Part shown: one piece after another, positions 1 through 10,546 of the stretch
Layout of the letters: each line of letters begins with the position of its first letter
Numbering within the stretch: the stretch's first letter is position 1
NCBI GenBank assembly: GCA_029204225.1
Contig: CM055109.1
Coordinates: forward strand, 44,083,054 to 44,147,053
Direction: 5' to 3'
From: Diphasiastrum complanatum
Taxonomy: Eukaryota; Streptophyta; Lycopodiopsida; Lycopodiales; Lycopodiaceae
DNA: 64,000 nt
Program-made: the position numbers and the translations under genes
Notes under the pieces: generated by a model
The model's input: only the letters and a program-made list of their open reading frames with translations
The model's database searches: none
Told to the model about the DNA's origin: nothing

Positions 1-2
1 AT

Positions 3-465
3 ACTATTCGAGATGTGGTTGCTACAATCGCTTTTGAGAGTGGTTTCCATGTCTTTTGTGAGCAACTGCATGTACTTCCAATTACTACGTCACAATCCTC
101 TCGTCGACGTGTTGATCTTGTCCTCTCTAAAGATGGTGTTCAAACTTTGGGTGATGTGGTTATTGTTGATCCGACTCAACCTGATCTTCTACAACGGACA
201 TCTAACACTCAAGGAGCGGTGGCCAATCATGTGGCTCTTGACAAAAAACGCGACTATCAAGATCGGTACCCTTCTGAGGCATTTATTCCCTTTGCTATTG
301 AGACTTTTGGGTGTCTTCATCAGAAATTTGACAAGTTTCTCAATGATTGTGTGGCTCTATATAGGCATTCTGCACTTCCTTTGTCCATCATGGTGTCTTA
401 TTTTTGACGTCGTGTTTCTATTGCCATACAACGTGCTCAAGCTCAAATGTTAATTCGTTGTGGTA
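3..465 (+). pseudogene. 3' end of a non-LTR retrotransposon ORF (endonuclease-like tail)
   Basis: An open frame runs from the window edge to a TGA at 405-407, and recognisable sequence continues in the same frame to about 465. It reads like the tail found after reverse transcriptase in R2-like and related non-LTR elements. There is an RVDLVLS strand, then DVVIVDPT, a K-x3-Y helix, FIPFAIETFGC and, after the stop, RRVSIAIQRAQAQ. The spaced acidic residues and the lysine suggest a PD-(D/E)XK-like nuclease fold; this is an inference from memory of the family. The TGA is a plausible CGA to TGA transition, so the copy is dead. The upstream reverse transcriptase would lie outside the window. No clear poly(A) tail is seen. 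Confidence 0.5.
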
Positions 466-1043
466 ATGCGCACAGCTGGTGCAGCTGCTTCATGGCATCC
501 TTCTCAACTTCCTATGTATTCAACGCTACAAAGAGATGTTTTCCATGCTGTTGGTGTCGTTTAAACTTGAATTTTCTCAGTTTGCAAGCAGATCTAGATC
601 AGTTATATATTTGTGTTTGTCTTTGGGCGTTCAATTTTAATATCTTTCATCATGTACTTCTCGATGGGATTTTTCCATCTTTCTTTCAATAAAATTCACA
701 ATTGCGATAGAAACATGTCCTTATAAAATTCCAAGTCTGGCCCCTGAAGTGTGTGCATATCTTTTGATTGGGGGGGCAATAAGATACCTACTCACTCTCA
801 GGTAAAAAAAAAAAACTTTCTTTTGTAAGCTTAGTGTTCCCTTTAGAAAATCCAAACGAAAGTTCGAATGTTTTTATCAAGAGACAAGTTTTGCTCTTGA
901 AGGAACAAAGAAATTTGAGCACTTGGCGCTAGGTGTTCATGAAGGCTACATGCAAAGAATCAAGTGTCAGATACGAAATTTGGAGAGAAATTGTTCAAGC
1001 CACACAAACACTAGAAGGAAGTAATCAAGTGGAAAAGGGATAA
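466..1043. other. No gene recognised
   Basis: AT-rich sequence with an A-run near 808-818. Short open readings around 885-1040 look faintly protein-like but change frame. Nothing firm can be called. Confidence 0.5.
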
Positions 1044-1420
1044 GTGTGGACCAACTTAGACAAACTCATAAGTGTTATCGGGAAAGAAAACCTATCATCA
1101 GAAGATATGAGGACTTTGCAAAATCATTTCACCACATTTATAAAATCTGTACATGATTGTTGGGGAAAAGACAACGTTACTCATTACATGGTGCTAATCT
1201 ATATCATTATCTGGTACTTATCTCATTCAGGCTTATATTTTTTTCTACTAATGTAAATAATCAAAACTCTTGTTTGCAGCATATCCTTCTTCATCATGCA
1301 ACTTATTTTGTGAAGGAATCTGAGAGCTCAAGTATCTGGTCATCACAAGACATCAAAAAATCTCATTGGCAAGCAAGGGGACTATTTCATAGAGCTACAA
1401 ATCATGGAGGACACAATTGA
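1044..1420 (+). pseudogene. Small two-exon protein-like reading, uncharacterised family
   Basis: An ORF from 1044 reaches ...VTHYM at 1190, directly followed by a GT. A TTGTTTGCAG acceptor ends at 1279, and the next exon continues in phase as HILLHHATYFVKE...IWSSQDIKKSH...HRATNHGG to a TGA at 1418-1420. The 89-bp interval behaves like a short intron with a T-rich 3' end, and the joined product is about 95 residues. The string resembles the C-terminal part of an uncharacterised, repeat-associated eukaryotic protein family that I recall but cannot name. It may be the end of a longer gene whose upstream exons have decayed. Function unknown. Confidence 0.4.
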
Positions 1421-2076
1421 AGAAATAAATATTTAGTTCAACTTTTTCAGTGGTCTTACAGAAGAGCACAATTTAGATATCAAGGTAAAAACTTGCCAAA
1501 TGTTACGATTTTTCGAAAGGCATTCAAATTCATAACTAAAGAGAGATCCTTGTAATATATCAAAAATCTATTACAAAAAACTATTTAATTATCATCATCA
1601 TCCTCTTCAAGATTCAGACGGATGGTATTGTCATGAAGGAATAATCTCCTTTCATATGGATCCAAAAATTCTAAATTTTTTTCTTTTGCTCGTATCTATG
1701 TAACCCGAATAAAGGGCCATTGGAGATGATCTCTTTGTAGTCTCATTGGGAGTATAACCCAATATTTTAATTGCCAAATCTCTTTTCACAAAAATTATTT
1801 AATATGTTATTCTTGCGTACTTATGGCCTCCTAAACAAACTGATAATAATTTGATGGCTATAATGATAGTGGTTGTATATGGATAAAAAAATAAATGATA
1901 TATACAAATCTCATTATTTTGAAAGTTTTTCAAATAATGAGATAGAGACACATCTTTTCTCCCGGCTATGATACACCTCGGACGCCTCCATGTCTCATAA
2001 CAAAGGCATCTATTTCGATAGCATCTTATAAACGAGTAAAGAAAATAAATTTAGAATGATAAATAACACTACAAAC
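1421..2076. other. No gene recognised
   Basis: AT-rich sequence without a supported ORF, RNA gene or clear repeat. Confidence 0.5.
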
Positions 2077-2534
2077 TCATACTTTAACACAGTGTTTGAA
2101 ATAAGAAAACTGAACAATATCAATACCAATATAATATCTACGTACCAGATCATAATCATTGTATTCAACAACGTTTGCTCTGCTAATGTCATGTCCTCCA
2201 ATGGCCTCTACATTTTCGGAGGGGATATACCGAGTCCTTGAGAGATATTTTTTTTGGATTCCAAAAATTCATCCTTTGTAGGCAAAGTTTTTCATAGGCT
2301 TTAGATTTTTTAATCATGGCCTCAAGGCCTCATTGCCAAATTTTCAATTGTCATCTTTATCATAATCTATCTCACTTTCAAGGTCATCATATATAATCAA
2401 CAATGATAGAAAATTCTGATAAATTTTGTGCAAAAATTGAGAGGATTTCATCCTCTCTCAAATTCAAAACATCTTGTATATCATTAAATGAAATATAACT
2501 CTCATAACCCAATGGCTAGTATTCATTAAAAATG
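2077..2534 (-). pseudogene. Minus-strand exon-like pieces, left side of Copia-1 insertion
   Basis: Two minus-strand stretches look like protein. One spans about 2250 to 2077 (YIPSENVEAIGGHD...DLVRRYYIGIDI..., ending TGA). The other spans 2534 to 2387 (PLGYESYISFNDIQDVLN...AQNLSEF..., ending TGA, with one internal TAG near its start). The second piece abuts the Copia-1 LTR. If the element and one copy of its AAATG duplication are removed, it follows the minus-strand reading at 7,768-7,710 after a one-base frame correction in a T-run. I do not recognise the family. The decay (stop, frameshift) suggests a pseudogene or old transposon gene rather than an active host gene. Confidence 0.35.
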
Positions 2535-3585
2535 TGAAGAAACAAAATGTTTCTACTACCAAAGCTTTGCTAGCTTTCAGCCCTCAGTCCGACGAAAAGA
2601 CATGAAGCAAAAATGTTCGCGAACATCACGAAAAGACACGAGCGAAAATGTTTGCGAACACCCTGACGAAGAAACACGAACGTGCAAAGTTTGCGAAAGA
2701 AAAATTTCCGTGATGCAGCAGGAGAAAGTCAAACGACGCGCAAGTCAACCGGCTCGAAGAGACATGAAAATCTTTGTGACACTTTTCAACCTTCACGCTC
2801 CAAAGGATCAGAAAGATCATGTAAGTACCATGAAGTACAAAAACCCTAATCTGATATGATGACGTCAGCGAAAGAGTGCTAGGATGTGAGTAACCCACCT
2901 CTCTTGTAATCCGTGATTAGTTATAGATTGTTTAGTATATCTAATCTGGTATGTTACTCTGAATGTATAAGATACATACAGTAGCAGATAGAAATATACA
3001 TACTACAGAATTGAAGTCTGCATGCGAGCGAGACAAGTTTTGTAAGTAGGATCCACAGAGATCCATGAAGTCCGCTAGTAAATGAGACATTACTCGTGGG
3101 AGAACACCACTTCTCTCACCCCAATGCACTGTGTGGGTCTGTCATACAGTGCTCGAAATCAAGAGAATCAATAGGCGATACTGTAGCTATTACGCACATA
3201 TCTCTCTTAATTTTGTCTGATCTTGAATGAATTATTGTATATCATCGCTTGTATATCTCATTCACTCATTTTATCAATTTCGCACACTGGTTCAGTTTTT
3301 GTTGAATGTTGTATTAATCTAAAACGTAGATCAGCAGTGTCTATCTACATTCTGGAGGATTGGAGGAATGATATAGCCGGCAGTGACTAGCAATCATATC
3401 TGAAATCCATCCGAATTGTTTTGCGTTCACAATTAATTTAATTTCGCTTCAACAATGTCAATATCAGAGCTCGTTCAAGTTTCATTTCATTTCGCTGCAT
3501 TTCTTCCAATTTTGTTTCGTTTTGTTTTGTTTTGTTACAGAGCTTGATTGATATTTGCAATTTGTGTTCCACATTTTTCGCATCA
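2535..3585 (+). repeat. Copia-1 5' LTR
   Basis: Direct repeat of 6777-7709, about 120 bp longer because of extra sequence near 2,810-2,850. Its first part carries repeated ACACGAA/TTCGCGAAC words that are partly palindromic. It is followed by GTGGTATTACAGCCC, a degraded form of the initiator-Met primer site TGGTATCAGAGC. Confidence 0.85.
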
Positions 3586-3697
3586 GTGGTATTACAGCCC
3601 ACCTGTCATAGTTTGACATAGCCACAAAGCTATCAGATCTAGGAGGCTAAACATTTAAACAAAGAACCATCAACAAGTGAGAACACAATTCACAACA

Positions 3698-4960
3698 ATG
3701 GCTTCAATAAGCAGCATACAATCCAAGATCTGTACAATCCTCGATTTATCAGGATCTGACTTCCTAGCATGGAACGTTAAGATTTCGTTGATACTAAAAG
3801 GAGAAGGATTATTTCCCTGGGTAGATGGCACCGAGGAGATGCCCACAACTACAAACAAGGAGCTACGCGATTGGAGGGAGAAGAATGACAAGGCAATAGC
3901 CGTGTTATCTTCATCCATCGAGGATAGCCTAACTCTTGATCTGACTACAATCTCTAAAGCAAAAGAGATGTGGGATACATTACTCACAAGATTTCAGACG
4001 AAATCACGCAGTCAGATAATGTTGTTCGAAGATCAGCTGACAAACCTGTAGTGGGATGGCAAAGACCTCACTTCCTTTATTAAGAAGATGAAGGATCTAT
4101 TCCTTTCACTACACAATTCTAGAGCAAAAAATGCAGTGTCCTCAGAGAAACGGTTTACATATCTGTTGAGAGCCTTACATCCTTCCAGACAACTAGAACG
4201 CTGCCATTAGGGGAGTTTTGAGCTCCAAAAGGACCCTTTAAGAATTCGTGCAAGATGTCTTTTATATTATTAAAATATTATAACACTAATATTTTTTACT
4301 TGTCATAACTTTTTAATCATATCTCAAAAGTATGTCATCTAACATATCATTGGAAAGCCCTTCTTAAGCGCTTTCCAATGCACCAAACTCCGCTAAATCT
4401 GGACTTACCACTAAAAAGTTATGCCATTTTTAGTGTGGACTCAAAAAGTTATGTTACGTAGATTTCAAATTTGAGTGTTTTGATTGGTCCATGTGTAAGA
4501 AAAAATATAAAAAAATCTTTACAAAGGGTCTTTTTTGGATTTAGAACTCCTCTAATGTAGCAAAAGATCCTACAATGACACTCAAAAAGGCTGTTGTCGA
4601 TATTTGAGAAGAAGTCAAAGCTCAAGAGCACCTTAATCACAAGGATGCTTCTGACCAAGCTCTCTACAACAACAAGGAAAAATCAAAGAAGCAATTCAAG
4701 CCTAAGAGGGAGTCAGATCAAAGGCAAGATTGAGATCAACAAGCAGATGGAGCCAGCAAAGGCAAGTGGAAGAACAAAGAAAGGTCCAAACAACAGAGTG
4801 AAGACAAGAAGACATGTGTGAGATAAAAATGCGAAGGACGTACTGTCGATAAGTGTTGGCTTAATCCAAAAATTGAGTGTATCCACTGTCATAAGAAGGG
4901 TCATGCAGCCATGGACTGCCGCCAGAACCCAAGAAACAAATCAGCTCAAAGTAGACAGGA
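3698..4960 (+). pseudogene. gag: Copia-1 gag (broken)
   Basis: Starts MASISSIQ and reads as a Copia gag (UBN2/DUF4219 type) with FLAWNVKISLILKGEGL and KEMWDTLLTRF up to a TAG at 4049-4051. The frame is then interrupted again by an inserted MITE (4205-4557). Downstream the lysine-rich segment and a zinc knuckle (CIHCHKKGHAAMDC, CX2CX4HX4C, about 4875-4920) remain. The knuckle would bind element RNA in the capsid particle. The stops and the insertion make it non-functional. Confidence 0.75.
4205..4557. mobile_element. MITE-like element nested in Copia-1 gag
   Basis: About 350 bp with imperfect terminal inverted repeats of roughly 35 bp: CATTAGGGGAGTTTTGAG on the left against the reverse complement of ACTCCTCTAATG on the right, both continuing into a CCAAAA...GACCCTTT stretch. 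The interior has further self-complementarity (ATTGGAAAGC facing GCTTTCCAAT near 4350-4380). It is non-coding and interrupts the gag frame. A TTA/TAA pair inside the termini would fit a PIF/Harbinger-type terminus, but the target duplication is not clear. Confidence 0.6.
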
Positions 4961-5930
4961 GAACAATAATAGTTCATCCTATGTCGAGGAGCCTGAGAGC
5001 TCAAAGATGGGCGAAGAAAGATCGAATCACGGGAATTTGACCGCCTACATCTGTGCAGACATGTGTGCAGTGTCAACACCTGACACACAGCAAGTAATCC
5101 TTGATTCAAGAGCTACCTTGCACTTCCTTACATCAAGACGGATCATGTCTGATTTCCGAAGTGCAGATCCATCAAGATTTATCGTTCTTGGAGATGGATC
5201 GAAGTGTCAAGTGAATGGTATTGGTTCATTGTGGCTCAACACAAACGGCAGAGACAGATGCAGCAGGACTTGCTATCAGTGGCAAGAATAGTTGATGTAG
5301 GGATGCACATGACGTTCTCAGACGAAGCATGCAATGTTGTTGATGCAAGTACTAGTACGCTCATTACTCAAGGAAGAAGAAAAGGCAAATTGTATCACTT
5401 GAAGGTACGCCTACCTGCAGATCAAGTGCATCAGACTCATGATGATTCTATGGCACATGAGACTATGCATATGAATTCAATGACACTATATCAAACAAGC
5501 CATCATGGAGCAATCACAGGGGTGAGCATCTCGAATTCAACCAATTCAATGACCTGTGATACATGTTTGAAGGACAAGATGTCACGTACTCCTTTTGTCA
5601 AAGACTCCTATAGAACTACAAAGATTCTAGATCTTGTACATTCAGACATCTATGGACCTTTCAATGTGATCTCAGTAGGATGCTCAAAATATTACATTAC
5701 CTTTATTGATGATCACAGTAAGTTTGCTAGAGTCTACTTTATTCACAATAAATCAGAAGCATTTGATAAATTCATAGAGTATGTGAATTGGGCAGAAGAT
5801 GCACTGGTAATAAAGTGAAGCAGATCAAAACAGAACGAGGTGGAGAATACATCTCAAATCGATTCACTGACTTCTGCAATGATCGTGGCATTATTCACAG
5901 AGCTTACAAATTGACAAGGACTATGAGGGA
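4961..5930 (+). pseudogene. pol: Copia-1 protease and integrase (broken)
   Basis: Protease region near 5090-5250 reads VILDSRATLHFL, with the catalytic DSGA changed to DSRA, followed by IVLGDGSKCQVNGIGS. Integrase follows: CDTCLKDK (zinc-binding end), LVHSDIYGPF with the first catalytic Asp, YITFIDDHSKF, and TERGGEYISNRF where the second catalytic Asp of the usual SDxGGEY is replaced by Glu. A stop and a frame change occur at about 5790-5817. The remainder of the integrase core is deleted after about 5,920. These are the maturation and insertion enzymes of the element, here inactive. Confidence 0.75.
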
Positions 5931-6660
5931 GGTAGGTTGTACCTTCATCAGTCCAGATATATACCCAGAAAATCTTAGAAGATTTCGGGATGCTGAGTTG
6001 CAAAGGAGCAAATACTCCAATGCTTGCAAGAATTGTCCTGATGAATGAAGACTGTTCAAAGACTAAGGAAGAAAGAGAATTGATACAGCTTATACCATAT
6101 AGGAAGCTGATCGGATCGCTGATGTACCTTGTAGATAACACATGTCCTGACATTGCTTATGTCTGTTCAAGATGAGCCAATTCTGTACAAATCCAAGCTA
6201 AACTCATTGGAAGATTGTGAAACGGATTTTTGCAATACCTTCAGTTAACGAAAAATTTTGGTTTGTGTTATTCTCGTGATGCAGGGTTCTAGATGCTTTC
6301 CTACAGTGATGCTAGCTGGGCATCTCTCAAAGGCAACTACAAAAGTGTCTCAGGAGGATGCACCATCACGTCAGGAGCAGCAATTTTTTGGGTCAACAAG
6401 AAGCAGACCATTGTGGCTCAATCATCCTATGAAGCAGAGTATGTTGCAGCAGCAAAGATGGCTAATAAAATTATTTGGCTCAGACAATTCCTTGACAAAC
6501 TGGGCGAAACAGGAAATGAGTCTTTGATTTTGCAGATGGACAATACATCTGCAATACATTTGACAAAGGATCATGTGTTTCACTCAAGGACGAAACACAT
6601 CACAATCAAGTATCACTTGATAAGGGATCTGATCGAGAAGAATATGTTGTAGACTATTTT
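5931..6660 (+). pseudogene. pol: Copia-1 reverse transcriptase end and RNase H
   Basis: After a large deletion that removed the YVDD palm core, the C-terminal end of the polymerase domain is seen (ANTPMLA..., PYRKLIGSLMYLV..TCPDIAYV) with a frame change. RNase H follows at about 6293-6652: YSDASWASLKGNYKSVSGG, IVAQSSYEAEYVAAA, LQMDNTSAIHLTKD and HSRTKHITIKYH. The DA.., EAEY and DN positions typical of Copia RNase H are present. Without the palm core no DNA synthesis is possible. Confidence 0.75.
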
Positions 6661-6776
6661 CATTGGAACAAAAGAGATGGTGACTAACATTTTCACAAAG
6701 GCCTTAGACAAAGGTCTATTCGAGAAACAAAGGAACAGTCTTGGAGTCATCAAGCTACCATGCTTTGAGAGGGAGC

Positions 6777-7709
6777 TGAAGGAACAAAACGTTTCTATTA
6801 CCAAAGTTTGCTAGCTTTCAGCCCTCAGTCTGACAAAAAGACACGAAGTGAAAATGTTCGCGAACATCATGAAAAGACACGAAGCGAAAATGTTCACAAA
6901 CACCTTGACAAAGAGACACGAACGTGAAAGGTTCGCGAAAGAAAAATTTTCATGATACAGCAGGAGAAAGTCAGACGACACGAAAGTCAAACGACTCGAA
7001 GCGACACGAAAAATCTTCGCGACACTTTTCAACCTTCACGTTCCAAATGATTCGATATGATGAAATCAACGGAAGAGTATTAGGACGTTCCTAACCCACC
7101 TCTCTTGTAATCCGTGATTAGTTATAGATTGTTTAGTCTATCTAATCTGGTGTGCTACTCTGAATGTATAAAATACATAAAGTAGCAGATAGAAATATAC
7201 AGACAAGTTTTGTAAGCAGAATCCACAGAGATCTAGGAAGTTTGCTAGCAAGCGAGATATTACTCGTGGGAGAACACCGCTTCTCTCACACCAATGCGTT
7301 GTGTGGGTTTTTCATACAACGCTCGAAATCAAGAGAATCAATAGATGAAAATGTAGCTACTACACACATATCTCTCTTAATTTTGTCTGATCTTGAATAA
7401 ATTACTGTCTGCCATCACTTGTGTATCTCATTCACTCATTCTATCAATTCCGCACACTGGTTCAGTTTTTGTTGAATGTTGTATTAATCTAAAAAGTAGA
7501 TCAGCAGTGTATGTCTACATTCTGGAGGATTGTAGGAATGATATAGCCGGCATAATTTGATTTCGCTTCATCAATGTCAATATTAGAGCTCGTTCACGTT
7601 TCGTTTCGCTTCGCTTCGTTTCGTCCAGTTTCGTTTTGTTTTGTTTCCTTTCGTTTCGTTACAGAGCTTGATTGATATTTGCAATTTGCGTTCCACATTT
7701 TTCGCATCA
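6777..7709 (+). repeat. Copia-1 3' LTR
   Basis: Direct repeat of the 5' LTR, preceded by a purine-rich GAGAGGGAGC polypurine tract and followed by the AAATG duplication. The visible differences and length change from the 5' copy point to an old insertion. Confidence 0.85.
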
Positions 7710-7985
7710 AAATGAACTTTTGTTGCTTCTGTGTAGTCATCACCATCCTTGAGCAAGAATATTCCAAGCTACATCTTCATGATAATAAAAAACAATGCAT
7801 GATGTGAAAATTGAATTTGAATATCTATGAGTTATTCACATAAAATTTCAGCATTACGACTGTATCCAAAGACATGTGTTCTTGGTTTGTCCAGCCATAG
7901 ATGTAAATCTTTAGGTTGAGGAGTTTTTGCTGGGGATCTAATGTGACGTAGTTCAACAAAGCCAAACTTGTCTCCCCAATCAAAA
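7710..7985 (-). pseudogene. Minus-strand exon-like pieces, right side of Copia-1 insertion
   Basis: Minus strand 7985 to 7838 reads FDWGDKFGFVELRH...LHLWLDKPRTHVFGYS... and ends at GTGAAT, a possible donor. An intron-like AT-rich interval follows, ending GATGTAG, and the frame resumes at 7768 with LGIFLLKDGDDYTEATKV up to the Copia-1 border. The reading then continues at 2534 on the far side of the element. Family not recognised. The short readings around 8,343-8,543 on the same strand might be further exons, but I cannot support that. Confidence 0.35.
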
Positions 7986-8649
7986 GAAAAACAATGGAAA
8001 AACTATGAGAATCAAATCGAACTATCGAGATTCAAACAATTGCTTAGAACATTAGTTTAACTTCTATGGGTAGGTGTCATAGACAACCATGAAGAGTGCA
8101 AATAATTAGGCGTCTGGAATAGTCATGCGCATGTATTTCTACAGACTATTTGAATGTGCTAGTAAAAATGCAAATTGTCTTGAATAACAGTTCACTTCTG
8201 CATACTGTTGTAGAGAGTGAGCATTTACAGTGCACATGAGTACTTAAAAGATGGAATCAGGTGAGTAGGAGTAAGATTAAACTCCAACAGTTTTCACATG
8301 TTGGACAAAAGTCATTTTTATTTTTTCTAGGCTTTAAAATGTCTACACACATTTTTTTCTGAATGGTTTTTCTAGGAAAAAGATGCTTAAATCTTTGCCT
8401 GATAAACATTCAATGTTTTCCAAATTATTGTGCAGTACTAGATAACTATTAAAAGCATGCAATGCATTCTTTTCGAATCTAAATTTATGTCTCACAAACT
8501 CATATCGTGGCTTCATTTTTTGTGTGGCATTGTTATCAGTCATTCATCAACCATGCAATAACTGCTAACAATCATGTTGTGTGCAGTTCTCATATTACAA
8601 ATTTGTAGGCAATGTTGTGAATAAGATATTGACTTGTCTGGGTTGCAAC
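7986..8649. other. No gene recognised
   Basis: No convincing coding or repeat signal. A 66-codon minus-strand ORF at 8343-8543 is lysine/phenylalanine-rich and unassigned. Confidence 0.4.
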
Positions 8650-9406
8650 TTTTATTGGAGAAGAGAAGGATAGAAATGCAGATATTCTACAAACCTTCCT
8701 TAGCAAATGGAAGAACATTCATGCTCTTAAACAAACCCCTGACCGTTTGCAGACAATTGAGGTCTTTCCTTAGGGCCCATGGCCTATAAGTGGTGGTTAA
8801 ATCTCCAGGAGACTGGGTAGACTCCCCGGTCATGGAAGGCTTTTGAAGAAGCCTTTCTAAGAGAATTCCTACCAGAAAATGAACTTGATAGAGTCTGGGA
8901 AGCCTGGGAAAGAACAGTAATGGACAAGTCCCTAATCCAATATATCTCGTAGTACCGAGAAGCAATTTTAAAAATTAAAAATATGGATGATTATCATAAA
9001 ATCAGAGGGTTTATCTGAGGCCTCAAAGATGAATATAAAGTAGAGGTCCAGAGAAACTCACCTACTACCCTTGAGCAAGCTCTCAGATATGCTCAAATCT
9101 ATGACGATTCAGCGGGTAGGGAGAGGGCGAGACAGCAGCCCCTTTCTGAACAGCCTCCTCAGAAAGACTTTCAGTTTAAAAAAAAAATTAAAAAGAAAGA
9201 AAAAAGATAAATTTAAAGGTGAAGCTCCTCATAAACGCCCTTCACTCATACAGCCCTTAAAACCAAAAGATTTTGAGAAAGCCAAACAAGAACATTTGTG
9301 CTTTGTGTGTATGGGCAAGGGACACACAATCAGACAGTCTCCCAAGGGGCCTTTCACTAAAAAAGATAAAAGAGATAAGAAAAAATTCATCTTGTTCAGC
9401 TTGTAA
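8650..9406 (+). pseudogene. gag: Gypsy-1 gag (broken)
   Basis: A retrotransposon gag core is spread over several frames: FLPENELDRVWEAWERTV-like residues (about 8,870-8,930), YREAILKIKNMDDYHKIRGF, a stop, then GLKDEYKVEVQ and LEQALRYAQIYDD. A lysine-rich stretch and a degenerate zinc knuckle (LCFVCMGKGHTIRQSPKG, final Cys changed to Ser) lie at 9,290-9,345. Stops near 8,950 and 9,016 break it. Confidence 0.65.
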
Positions 9407-9441
9407 GTTTCCCCAGTGACTCTACAGCTTCCGAGATTAAA

Positions 9442-9834
9442 GTGTATCGTGAAGATCATAAACACTGTTGTCAGCTGACCTCTGCAATGCTAGCGAGACC
9501 CTTCAACTTTGGGCTGCATGACCTAGTACGTATGCATGAGAAAGTTGGTAACCAATCAGTAAGAGTTATGGTTGATGATGGGGCAACCCATAATTTCATC
9601 AACTACACCCTGGTCAAAAAGATTAAACTACCAGAAGTACCTAGTCAGCATAGGTACATAGTTTCACTAGCTAAAGGTGAAGATAAAAAAATCTGGGAAA
9701 CTATGGTAAGTAGCTTGAATCTTGGTATTCAGGGGTACCAAGATGAAATAAACTTTCAAATAGTGCACTTGGATCGCACAGACATTGTTCTCGGGAGAAA
9801 TTGGCTCTACAGTTTAGGACACCCTCAGCTTTAA
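9442..9834 (+). CDS. Gypsy-1 aspartic protease segment
   Basis: An open frame of 130 codons contains [12 protein letters not shown], the retropepsin active-site loop with DDGA in place of DSGA/DTGA, followed by DIVLGRNWL, the flap and second-strand signature of Gypsy proteases. It is cut by a TAA before the reverse transcriptase frame, so it is no longer part of a polyprotein. In an active element it would cleave Gag-Pol in the particle. Confidence 0.7.
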   Translation: MYREDHKHCCQLTSAMLARPFNFGLHDLVRMHEKVGNQSVRVMVDDGATHNFINYTLVKKIKLPEVPSQHRYIVSLAKGEDKKIWETMVSSLNLGIQGYQDEINFQIVHLDRTDIVLGRNWLYSLGHPQL

Positions 9835-9856
9835 GCATAAAGGTCGAGAGATCCAG

Positions 9857-10546
9857 TTGCATGGGAAGCATGATGTTCCCAACAGCCCTATGGTCTGCAG
9901 TTCAGACCTCTGTCAGCTAATTGGAGATGACGACCATCAAGTATTCTTATGTAACTTTCAGTTTATTCCTAAAGTTTCTATTTCTAGTTTTATACATCAG
10001 AAAATCAGTAAATTAGAAACTTTGTTGTCTAAATTTAAAGATGTTTTTCTTGAAGATTTGCCACATGGTTTGCCACCTAGCAGAGAGGTAGATCATGTAA
10101 TAAACCTAGTACCAGGTACAACACCTGTTTCTAAATCTCCGTATCGGGTCAGCCGAACAGAGGAGGAAGAAATAACTAGGCAATTAACATATTATCTTGG
10201 GAAAGGCCAAATTCAGACCAGTAATTCACCATGGGCCTCACTAGTCTTTTTGGTGAAAAAGAAAGAGGGGTCTATGCGTTTTTGCGTAGATTACAGAGCC
10301 CTCAATAAAGTCACAATAAAGAATAAATATCCTATGCCTCAGGCAGACGAGCTATTTGATCAACTCGACGGGGCTAAATTTTTCAGTAAAATAAACGTCA
10401 GATTGGGATATCATCAAGTCCGTATAAAATCGGAAGATGTCCCGAAAACAGCTTTCAGGACTCGTCACGGTCATTATGAGTTTAAGGTGATGCCATTTGT
10501 AGATGACATCCTCGTCTACAGCAAAACGAGGAAGGAGCATCTATGA
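9857..10546 (+). pseudogene. pol: Gypsy-1 reverse transcriptase with internal deletion
   Basis: Fingers and palm are recognisable: [70 protein letters not shown] and the [10 protein letters not shown] line, where the first catalytic Asp of K-x-D-L is replaced by Asn. After HYEFKVMPF the sequence jumps directly to [15 protein letters not shown], so about 25 residues between the palm strands (normally GLTNAPATF...) are missing. A TGA follows. The deletion removes part of the active-site framework. Confidence 0.8.

Larger units (their letters stand above)
2535..7709 (+). mobile_element. Copia-1: degenerate Ty1/Copia LTR retrotransposon
   Basis: Bounded by two related LTRs (2535-3585 and 6777-7709), both starting TGAA and ending GCATCA, and flanked by a perfect 5-bp target-site duplication AAATG (2530-2534 and 7710-7714). 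Internal order is gag, protease, integrase, a remnant of reverse transcriptase and RNase H, the Copia order. The element is non-autonomous: gag has stops, the protease motif reads DSRA instead of DSGA, most of the integrase C-terminus and the reverse transcriptase core are deleted, and a MITE-like insertion sits in gag. It landed within a minus-strand protein-like reading. Confidence 0.9.
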
